From the NCBI RefSeq assembly GCF_024166365.1, contig NC_064830.1, positions 88,840,721-88,904,720 of the forward strand: a stretch of DNA of 64,000 nucleotides, given 5' to 3'. The notes beneath the pieces were generated by a model that was given only the letters and a program-made list of their open reading frames with translations, searched no databases and was not told the DNA's origin. This DNA comes from Elephas maximus indicus (lineage: Eukaryota; Chordata; Mammalia; Proboscidea; Elephantidae). Each line of letters starts with the position of its first letter. Position 1 is the first letter of the stretch. A program made the position numbers and the translations under genes. Below are positions 48,459-58,738 of the stretch, in pieces.

Positions 48459-49289
48459 GCAGAGTAGGCCATCAATTGCTCAAATTCAAGTTCAACTTGA
48501 AGCTGAAGAAAATCAGACCAAGTCCACAAGAGCCAAAGTATGACCTTGAGTATATCCCCCCTGAATTTGGAGACTATTTCAACAATAGATTTGATGCATT
48601 GATCACTAATGACCGAAGACCAGACGAGCTGTGGAATGACATAAAGGACATCATGTATGAAGAAAGCAAGAGGCCATTAAAAAAACAGGAAAGAATGAAA
48701 AGACCAAATGGATGTCAGAAGAGACTCTGAAACTTGCTCTTGAATGTCGAGTAGCTAAAGTGAATGAAAGAAATGATGAAGTAAAAGAGCTGAACAGAAG
48801 ATTTTAAAGGGCAGCTCAGGAAGACAAAGTAAAGTATTATAATGAAATGTGCAAAGACCTGAATTTAGAAAAGCAAAAGGGAAGAACACGCTTGGCATTT
48901 CTCAAGAACTGAAAAAAAAAATGCAAATCTTGAGTTGCAATATTGAAGGATTCCATGGGCAAAATACTGAATGATGCAGGAAGCATCAAAAGAAGATGGG
49001 AGGGAGGAGGCGGGGCCAAGATGGCAGACTAGGTAGACGCTAACTCGGATCTCTCTTGCAAAAAGACTCAGAAAAACAAGTGAATCGATCACATACATAA
49101 CAATCTACGAACCCTGAACAACAAACACAGATTTAGAGACGGAAAACGAACAAATACGGGGAAGCAGCGACTGTTTTCGGAGCCTGGAGCCAGTGTCCCA
49201 GTCAGGTAACCTTGGCACTGGGCTTCTGGGCCCAAGGGAGCTGAACTCAAAAATCTTGTGACGGCGCAAACCAGGGGCGCAGCCCTACT

Positions 49290-49675
49290 CCCCTGAACTG
49301 AACCGGGAGGGGGCCCAGCCGGTCCGCGCAGGCGGTGTGGCGACGCGGCTGGTGGGAGAAGTCCCCGGGAGGCAGTGACTGGTTTTGGAGCCGGGAGTGC
49401 AGCGTCCCAGCCGGGGAACCTTGGCGCCGGGCTTTTGACTGGGCACTGTCAGGGCGCAAGCACGGGGCGCAGCTCTACTCCCCTGAACTAACCCCGGGAG
49501 GGGGCCCAGCTGGTCCGCGGAGCCAGCGCGGCCACGCGGCTGGCGGGACGAGAAGTCCCCGGGAGGCAGCGACTGATTTTGGAGCCGGGAGTGCAGCGTC
49601 CCAGCAGGGGGAACCTTGACGCTGGGCTTTGGACTGGCAGCGGAGGATCTGACCGCGGCTTCAGCGGGCCAGACC
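49290..49675 (+). repeat. Two 5' UTR monomers of the outer L1
   Basis: A GC- and CpG-rich unit repeats with a 190-bp period: CTGAAC...GGGAGGGGGCCCAGC starts at 49293 and again at 49483. Each unit contains AAGTCCCCGGGAGGCAG and GGAGTGCAGCGTCCCAGC. Such tandem units act as promoter monomers in rodent L1; a promoter role here is inferred. Confidence 0.85.
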
Positions 49676-50164
49676 CCCGGGGGCAATCTCCACACAGCCA
49701 GCACACGTAGGCGACACGCCCCTCAGGAATCTCAGATAAAATAGTCATTCCAAGCAAGACAAGCAACTTTGGCTATATTCCGAGGTGCTGCTCTCCTATC
49801 TCTCTGAACCCTCCCCCACCCTCCCCAGGTGGCTTCATTAACATTGCAATTTCCTGAGCGAGAGGGAGAACGGCTCCGGCTCCGCGGAGGCTTTGCTTCC
49901 CCCCCCCCCTTTTTTTTTTTTGGTCTTTTCCTAACCCATTCTTCCGGCCTGAGAGAAGGCACCACAAAAAACCCAGGGACCAAAAATCCATCCCTAATTG
50001 GACTAAAAACACAGAACCAGCTACAGCCAAGCGTATATGATCCAAATCTCGGACTTTCATCCTTACACGGAACAAGGTGGCGGTTATACTCCAAAGGCAG
50101 TTCTGATAGGGATCTGACTGCATTTTTTTTTAGAGGATTTTCTGGAAAAACAAGTTTCCCAGTG

Positions 50165-51181
50165 ATGGCTCGGAGACAGCAGTCCATATCAAACCACATA
50201 AAGAAGCAGACCATGACAGCTTCTCCAACCCCCCAAACAAAAGAATCAAAATCTTTCCCAAATGAAGATACAATCCTGGAATTATCAGATACAGAATATA
50301 AAAAACTAATTTACAGAATGCTTCAAGACATCACAAACGAAATAAGGCAAACTGCAGAAAAAGCCAAGGAACACACTGATAAAACTGTTGAAGAACTCAA
50401 AAAGATTATTCAAGAACATAGTGGAAAAATTAATAAGTTGCAAGAATCCATAGAGAGACAGCATGTAGAAACCCAAAAGATTAACAATAAAATTACAGAA
50501 TTAGACAACGCAATAGGAAGTCAGAGGAGCAGACTCGAGCAATTAGAATGCAGACTGGGACATCTGGAGGACCAGGGAATTAACATCAACATAGCTGAAA
50601 AAAAATCAGATAAAAGAATTAAAAAAAATGAAGAAACCCTAAGAATCATGTGGGACTCTATCAAGAAGGATAACTTGCGTGTGATTGGAGTCCCAGAACA
50701 GGGAGGGAGGACAGAAAACACAGAGAAAATAGTTGAAGATCTGCTGACAGAAAACTTCCCTGACATCATGAAAGACAAAAGGATATCTATCCAAGATGCT
50801 CATCAAACCCCATTTAAGATTGATCCGAAAAGAAAAACACCAATACATATTATCATCAAACTTGCCAAAACCAAAGATAAACAGAAAATTTTAAAAGCAG
50901 CTAGGGAGAAAAGAAAGGTCTCCTTCAAGGGAGAATCAATAAGAATAAGTTCAGACTACTCAGCAGAAACCATGCAGGCAAGAAGGCAATGGGATGACAT
51001 ATAAAGAGCACTGAAGGAGAAAAACTGCCAGCCAAGGATCATATATCCAGCAAAACTCTCTCTGAAATATGAAGGCGAAATTAAGATATTTACAGGTAAA
51101 CACAAGCTTAGAGAATTTGCAAAAACCAAACCAAAGCTACAAGAAATACTGAAGGAAATTGTTTGGTCAGAAAACCAATAA
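50165..51181 (+). pseudogene. Outer L1 ORF1 (RNA-binding protein), premature stop
   Basis: ORF1p is the L1 RNA chaperone. The start MARRQQSISNH is chosen because the inner copy begins identically; the 112 codons open upstream are 5' UTR. A long coiled-coil region (about residues 40-150, rich in Glu/Lys/Leu/Ile) is followed by the RRM-like and C-terminal domains (DNLRVIGVPEQGG, DAHQTPFKI). A TAA at 51002-51004 cuts the frame at 279 residues; the normal stop is at 51179-51181, for about 338 residues. Confidence 0.92.
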
Positions 51182-54100
51182 TATCAGATACCAGCACAAT
51201 ACAAGGTCACAAAACAGAACATCCTGATATCAACTCAAATAGGGAAATCACAAAAACAAATAAAGATTAATTAAAAAAAATGCTCATAACAGGGAATCAT
51301 TGAAGTCAATACGTAAAAGATCACAATAATCAAAAAGAGGGACTAAATACAGGTGGCATAGAACTGCCATACGGAGAGTGATACAAGGCGATATAGGACA
51401 ATACAAGTTAGGTTTTTACTTAGAAAAATAGGGGTAAATATTAAGGTAACCACAAAGAGGTATAACAAATCCATAACTCAAGATAAAAGCCAAGAAAAAC
51501 GTAACGACTCAACAAACATAAAGTCAAACACTACGAAAATGAGGATCTCACAATTTACTAAGAAAAACGTCTCAGCACAAAAAAGTAAGTGGAAAAATGA
51601 AATTGTCAACAACACACATAAAAAGGCATCAAAATGACAACACTAAACACTTATTTATCTATAATTACGCTGAATGTAAATGGACTAAATGCACCAGTAA
51701 AGAGACAGAGAGTCTCGGACTGGATAAAGAAACACGATCCGTCTTATATGCTGCCTACAAGAGACACACCTTAGACTTAGAGACACAAACAAACTAAAAC
51801 TCAAAGGATGGAAAAAAATATATCAAGCAAACAATAAGCAAAAAAGAAGAGGGGTAGCAATATTAATTTCTGACAAAATAGACTTTAGATTTAAATCCAC
51901 CACAAAGGATAAAGAAGGACACTATATAATGATAAAAGGGACAATTGATCAGGAAGACATAACCATATTAAATATTTATGCACCCAATGACAGGGCTGCA
52001 AGATACATAAATCAAATTTTAACCGAACTGAAAAGTGAGATAGACATCTCCACAATTATAGTAGGAGACTTCAACACACCACTTTCGGAGAAGGACAGGA
52101 CATCCACTAAGAAGCTCAATAGAGACACGGAAGACCTAATTACAACAATCAACCAACTTGACCTCATTGACTTATACAGAACTCTCCACCCAACTGCTGC
52201 AAAGTATACTTTTTTTTCTAGCGCACATGGAACATTCTCTAGAATAGACCACATATTAGGTCATAAAACAAAGCTGTGCAGAATCCAAAACATCGAAATA
52301 TTACAAAGCATCTTCTCAGACCACAAGGCAATAAAACTAGAAATCAATAACAGAAAAACTAGGGAAAAGAAATCAAATACTTGGAAAATGAACAATACCC
52401 TCCTGAAAAAAGACCGGGTTATAGAAGACATCAAGGAGGGAATAAGGAAATTCATAGAATGCAACGAGAATGAAAATACTTGCTATCAAAACCTCTGGGA
52501 CACAGCAAAAGCAGTGCTCAGAGGCCAATTTATATCGATAAATGCACATATACAAAAAGAAGAAAGAGCCAAAATCAGAGAACTGTCCCTACAACTTGAA
52601 CAAATAGAAAGTGAGCAACAAAAGAAACCATCAGGCACCAGAAGAAAACAAATAATAAAAATTAGAGCTGAACTAAATGAATTAGAGAAGAGAAAAACAA
52701 CTGAAAGAATTAACAAAGCCAAAAGCTGGTTCTTTGAAAAAATTAACAAAATTGATAAACCATTGGCTAGACTGACTAAAGAAATACAGGAAAGGAAACA
52801 AATAACCCGAATAAAAAACGAGAAGGGCCACATCACAACAGACCCAAATGAAATTAAAAGAACCATATCAGATTATTACGAAAAATTGTACTCTAACAAA
52901 TTTGCAAACCTAGAAGAAATGGATGAATTCCTGGAAAAACACTACGTACCTAAACTAACACATTCAGAAGTAGAACAACTAAATAGACCCATAACAAAAA
53001 AAGAGATTGAAATGGTAATCAAAAAACTCCCAACAAAAAAAAAGCCCTGGCCCGGACGGCTTCACTGCAGAGTTCTACCAAACTTTCAGAGAAGAGTTAA
53101 CACCACTACTACTAAAGGTATTTCAAAGCATAGAAAATGACGGAATACTACCCAACTCATTCTATGAAGCCACCATCTCCCTGATACCAAAACCAGGTAA
53201 AGACATTACAAAAAAAGAAAATTACAGACCCATATCCCTCATGAACATTGATGTAAAAATCCTCAACAAAATTCTAGCCGATAGAATTCAACAACATATC
53301 AAAAAAATAATTCACCACGATCAAGTGGGATTTATACCAGGTATGCAAGGCTGGTTTAATATCAGAAAAACCATTAATGTAATCCACCACATAAATAAAA
53401 CAAAAGACAAAAACCACATGATCTTATCAATTGATGCAGAAAAGGTATTTGACAAAGTCCAACACCCATTTATGATAAAAACTCTCACCAAAATAGGAAT
53501 TGAAGGAAAATTCCTCAACATAATAAAGGGCATCTATGCAAAGCCAACAGCCAACATCACTCTAAATGGAGAGAGCCTGAAAGCATTTCCCTTGAGAACG
53601 GGAACCAGACAAGGATGCCCTTTATCACCGCTCTTATTCAACATTGTGCTAGAAGTCCTAGCCAGGGCAATTAAGCTAGACAAAGAAATAAAGGGCATCC
53701 GGATTGGCAAGGAAGAAGTAAAATTATCTCTATTTGCAGATGACATGATCTTATACACAGAAAACCCTAAGGAATCCTCCAGAAAACTACTGAAACTAAT
53801 AGAAGAGTTTGGCAGAGTCTCAGGTTATAAGATAAACATACAAAAATCACTTGGATTCCTCTACATCAACAAAAAGAACATCGAAGAGGAAATAACCAAA
53901 TCAATACCATTCACAGTAGCCCCCAAGAAGATAAAATACTTAGGAATAAATCTTACCAAGGATGTAAAAGACCTATACAAAGAAAACTACAAAGCTCTAC
54001 TACAAGAAATTAAAAAGGACATACTTAAGTGGAAAAACATACCTTGCTCATGGATAGGAAGACTTAACATAGTAAAAATGTCTATTCTACCAAAAGCCAT

Positions 54101-54837
54101 CTATACATACAATGAATGCACTTCCGATCCAAATTCCAATGTCATTTTTTAAGGTGATAGAGAAACAAATCACCAACTTCATATGGAAGGGAAAGAAGCC
54201 TCGGATAAGCAAAGCGTTACTGAAAAAGAAGAAGAAAGTGGGAGGCCTCACTCTACCTGATTTCAGAACCTATTATACAGCCACAGCAGTCAAAACAGCC
54301 TGGTATTGGTACAACAACAGGCACATAGACCAATGGAACAGAATTGAGAACCCAGATATAAATCCATCCACATATGAGCAGCTGATATTTGACAAAGGCC
54401 CAGAGTCAGTTAATTGGGGAAAAGATAGTCTTTTTAACAAATGGTGCTGGCATAACTGGATATCCATTTGCAAAAAAATGAAACAGGACCTATACCTCAC
54501 ACCAAGCACAAAAACTAACTCCAAGTGGATCAAAGACCTAAACATAAAGACTAAAATGATAAAGATCATGGAAGAAAAAATTGGGGCAACCCTAGGAGCC
54601 CTAATACAAGGCATAAACAGAATACAAAACATTACCAAAAATGACGGAAGATGGCAGACTAGGCAGACGCTACCTCGGATCCCTCTTACAACAAAGACAC
54701 GGAAAAACAAGTGAATCGATCACATACATAACAATCTACGAACCCTGAACAACAAACACAGATTTAGAGACGGAGAACGAACTAATACGGGGAAGCAGCG
54801 ATTGTTTCCAGAGCCTGGAGCCAGCGTACCAGTCAGG

Positions 54838-55390
54838 TACGGCACAAGCACAGAGAGCTACTCCACCCCCCTGAACTAACCCCGGGAGGGGGACCAGCCG
54901 GTTCCACGGGCGGCGTGGGACGCAGCCGGTAGGAGAGGTCCCCGGGAGGCAGTGACTGGTCTTGGAGCAGAAAGAGCAACGTCCGAGCCGGGGAACCCTC
55001 CCGCAGGGATTTGGACTGGATGCAGGTACGGCATAAACATGGAGAGTTGCTCCACCCCCCTGAACTAACCCCGGGAAGGGGACCAGCCGGGTCACGCGGG
55101 CGGCGTGGGACGCAGCCGGTAGGAGAAGTCTCCGGGAGGCAGCGACTGGTATTGGAGCAGGGAGAACAGCGTCCCAGCCGGGACACTCGGTCACGGCACA
55201 AGTACGGGGAGCTGCTCCACCCATCTGAACTAACCCCGGGAGGAGGCCCAACTGGCTCTCGGGTGTGGCACGGCCACGCGGCTGGAGGGACGAGAAGTCC
55301 CCGGGAGGCAGCGACTGATTTTGGAGTCGAGAGTGCACCGTCCCAGTATGGGAGCCTTGATGCTGGGCGTGGGGCTGGAAGCGGAGGATC
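54838..55390 (+). repeat. Three 5' UTR monomers of the inner L1
   Basis: The CTGAACTAACCCCGGGA landmark occurs at 54871, 55060 and 55225, giving periods of 189 and 165 bp. The inner L1 therefore has one more monomer than the outer L1. Confidence 0.88.
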
Positions 55391-55676
55391 TGGCCGTGAC
55401 TCCAGCGGGCCAGACCCCCCGGGGGCAATCTCCACACAGCCAGCACACATAGGCGACGCGCCCCGCGGGAATCTCAGATATAATAGTCATTCCAAGCAAG
55501 ACAAGCAACTCTGGCTATATTCTGAGGTGCTACTCTCCTATCTCTCTGTTCCCTCCCCCACCCTCCCCAGGCAGCTTCATTAACATCTGAATAGCCTGAG
55601 CCAGAGGGAGAACTCTGATAGGGATCTGACTGCATTTTTTTTTAGCGGATTTTCTGGAAAAACTAGTTTCCCAGTG

Positions 55677-56693
55677 ATGGCTCGGAGACAACAATCCATA
55701 TCAAACCACTTAAAGAAGCAGACCATGACAGCTTCTCCAACCCCCCAAACAAAAGAATCAAAATCTTTCCCAAATGAAGATACAATCCTGGAATTATCAG
55801 ATACAGAATATAAAAAACTAAGTTACAGAATGCTTAATGATATCACAAATGAAATTAGGATAACTGCAGAAAAAGCCAAGGAACACACTGATAAAACTGT
55901 TGAAGAACTCAAAAAGATTATTCAAGAACATAGTGGAAAAATTAATAAGTTGCAAGAATCCACAGAGAGACAACATGTAGAAATCCAAAAGATTAACAAT
56001 AAAATTACAGAATTAGACAACGCACTAGGAAGTCAGAGGAGCAGACTCGAGCAATTAGAATGCAGACTGGGACATCTGGAGGACCAGGGAATTAACATCA
56101 ACATAGCTGAAAAAAAATCAGATAAAAGAATTTAAAAAAATGAAGAAACCCTAAGAATTATGTGGGACTCTATCAAGAAGGATAACCTGCGGGTGATTGG
56201 AGTCCCAGAACAGGGAGGGGGGACAGAAAACACAGAGAAAATAGTTGAAGAACTCCTGACAGAAAACTTCCCTGACATCATGAAAGACGAAAGGGTATCT
56301 ATCCAAGATGCTCATCAAACCCCATTTAAGATTGATACAAAAAGAAAAACACCAAGACACATTATCATCAAACTCACCAAAACCAAAGATAAACAGAAAA
56401 TTTTAAAAGCAGCCAGGGAGAAAAGAAAGGTTTCCTTCAAGGGAGAATCAATAAGAATATGTTCTGACTACTCAGCTGAAACCATGCAGGCAAGAAGGGA
56501 ATGGGACAACATATACAGAACACTGAAGGAGAAAAACTGCCAGCCAAGGATCATATATCCAGCAAAACTCTCTCTGAGATATGAAGGCGAAATTAAGATA
56601 TTTACAGACAAACACAAGTTTAGAGAATTTGCAAAAACCAAACCAAAGCTACAAGAAATACTAAAGGATATTGTTTGGTCAGAGAACCAATAA
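55677..56693 (+). pseudogene. Inner L1 ORF1, single nonsense mutation
   Basis: It starts MARRQQSISNHLKKQ. A T-for-A change makes TAA at 56133-56135 where the outer copy has AAA (Lys). The frame is otherwise open to the normal stop at 56691-56693, which gives 338 codons plus stop. It has coiled coil then RRM and C-terminal domain, as in the outer copy. Confidence 0.93.
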
Positions 56694-57151
56694 TATCAGA
56701 TATCAGCACAACACAAGGTTACAAAACAGAACGTCCTGATATCAACTCAAATAGGGAAATCACAAAAACAAACAAATTAAGATTAATTAAAAAAAAAATA
56801 CACATAACAGGGAATCATGGAAGTCAATAGGTAGAAGATCACAATAATCAAAAAGAGGGACTAAATACAGGAGGCATTGAACTGCCATATGGAGAGTGAT
56901 ACAAGGCGATATAGAACAATACAAGTTAGGTTTTTACTTAGAAAAATAGGGGTAAATAATAAGGTAACCACAAAAAGGTATAACAACTCTATAACTCAAG
57001 ATAAAAACCAAGAAAAACGTAACGACTCAACTAACATAAAGTCAAGCACTATGAAAATCAGCATCTCACAATTTACTAAGAAAAACACCTCAGCACAAAA
57101 AAGTATGTGGAAAAATGAAATTGTCAACAACACACATAAAAAGGCATCAAA

Positions 57152-57841
57152 ATGACAGCACTAAAAACTTATTTATCTATAATTACGCTGAATGTAAATG
57201 GACTAAATGCACCAATAAAGAGACAGAGAGTCACAGACTGGATAAAGAAACACGATCCATCTATATGCTGCCTACAAGAGACACACCTTAGACTTAGAGA
57301 CACAAACAAACTAAAACTCAAAGGATGGAAAAAAGTGTATCAAGCAAACAATAAGCAAAAAAGAAGAGGAGTAGCAATATTAATTTCTGACAAAATAGAC
57401 TTTAGATTTAAATCCACCACAAAGGATAAAGAAGGACACTATATAATGATAAAAGGGACAATTGATCAGGAAGACATAACCATATTAAATATTTATGCAC
57501 CCAATGACAGGGCTGCAAGATACATAAATCAAACTTTAACAGAATTGAAAAGCGAGATAGATACCTCCACAATTATAGTAGGAGACTTCAACACACCACT
57601 TTCGGAGAAGGACAGGACATCCAGTAAGAAGCTCCACAGAGACACGGAAGATCTAATTACAACAATCAACAAACTTGACCTCATTGACTTATACAGAACT
57701 CTCCACCCAACTGCTGCAAAATATACTTTTTTTTCTAGCGCACATGGAACATTCTCTAGAATAGACCACATATTAGGTCATAAAACAAACCTTTGCAGAG
57801 TCCAAAACATCGAAATATTACAAAGCATCTTCTCAGACTAA
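57152..57841 (+). pseudogene. Inner L1 ORF2 fragment: endonuclease domain
   Basis: An open frame of 229 codons from MTALKTYLSIITLNVNGLNA. Endonuclease (APE-type) motifs are present: QETHL (catalytic Glu), IYAPN, GDFNTPLS and [10 protein letters not shown]. It breaks after QSIFSD, exactly before the catalytic His of the SDH motif present in the outer copy. The stop at 57839-57841 comes from the junction. RT and the Cys-rich domain are absent. Confidence 0.93.
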
Positions 57842-58710
57842 AAATGACGAAGAGAAACCCGATAACTGGGAGCTCCTAAAAATCAAACACCTATGCTCAT
57901 CTAAAGACTTCACCAAAAGAGTAAAAAGACCACCTACAGATTGGGAAAGAATTTTCAGCTATGACATCTCCGACCAGCACCTGATCTCTAAAATCTACAT
58001 GATTCTGTCAAAACTCAACCACAAAAAGACAAACAACCCAATCAAGAAGTGGGCAAAGGATATGAACACACACTTCACTAAAGAAGATATTCAGGCAGCT
58101 AACAGATACATGAGAAAATGCTCTCGATCATTAGCCATTAGAGAAATGCAAATTAAAACTACGATGAGATTCCATCTCACTCCAACAAAGCTGGCATTAA
58201 TCCAAAAAACACAAAATAATAAATGTTGGAGAGGCTGCGGAGAGATTGGAACTCTTATACACTGCTGGTGGGAATGTAAAATGGTACAACCACTTTGGAA
58301 ATCTATCTGGCGTTATCTTAAACAGTTAGAAATAGAACTACCATACAACCCAGAAATCCCACTCCTCAGAATATACCCTAGAGAAACAAGAGCCTTCACA
58401 CAAACAGATATATGCACACCCATGTTTATTGCAGCTCTGTTTACAATAACAAAAAGCTGGAAGCAACCAAGGTGTCCATCAATGGATGAATGGATAAATA
58501 AATTGTGGTATATTCACACAGTGGAATACTATGCATCGATAAAGAACAGTGACGAATCTGTGAAACATTTCATAACATGGAGGAACCTGGAAGGCATTAT
58601 GCTGAGTGAAATTAGTCAGAGGCAAAAGGACAAATACTGTATAAGACCACTATTATAAGATCTTGAGAAATAGTATAAACTGAGAAGAACACATACTTTT
58701 GTGGTTATGA

Positions 58711-58738
58711 GGGGGGGAGGGAGGGAGGGAGGGAGAGG
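58711..58738 (+). repeat. G-run tract in L1 3' UTR (candidate G-quadruplex)
   Basis: Seven G followed by AGGGAGGGAGGGAGGG-type runs lie 53 bp after the ORF2 stop. Other L1 copies here keep a weaker purine tract at the same place (for example 3800-3818 and, reversed, 40525-40545 and 63181-63210). The pattern satisfies the usual G4 rule. Confidence 0.75.

Larger units (their letters stand above)
54647..57839 (+). mobile_element. Inner LINE-1, 3'-truncated, nested in the outer L1 ORF2
   Basis: It begins with GAAGATGGCAGACTAGGCAG, only about 14 bp short of the outer L1's own start. It contains a 5' UTR, ORF1 and the first 229 codons of ORF2, then stops at TCTTCTCAGAC with no 3' UTR and no clear poly(A). 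AAAAATGACG at 54637-54646 recurs at 57840-57849, after which the outer ORF2 continues. A 3'-truncated L1 bounded by a target duplication is the reverse of normal L1 behaviour. Confidence 0.92.
51634..58658 (+). pseudogene. Outer L1 ORF2 (endonuclease/reverse transcriptase), broken and split
   Basis: ORF2p nicks target DNA and reverse-transcribes L1 RNA. The start MTTLNTYLSIITLNVNGLNA is at 51634. An extra base near 51742 shifts the frame inside the endonuclease; further shifts lie near 53040 and 54115. The endonuclease SDH end is near 52317 and the RT catalytic FADD motif at 53733-53744. The gene is split at 54646 by the inner L1 and resumes at 57850 with [20 protein letters not shown] and a Cys-rich C-terminus ([18 protein letters not shown]). 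Net length without the insert is about 3822 nt, the usual ORF2 size. Confidence 0.93.

Noticed and set aside
49829..50164. 112 codons open upstream of the outer L1 ORF1 start
   Set aside because: The stretch is L1 5' UTR (with a C/T homopolymer run), and the inner copy does not share the extension, so ORF1 begins at 50165.
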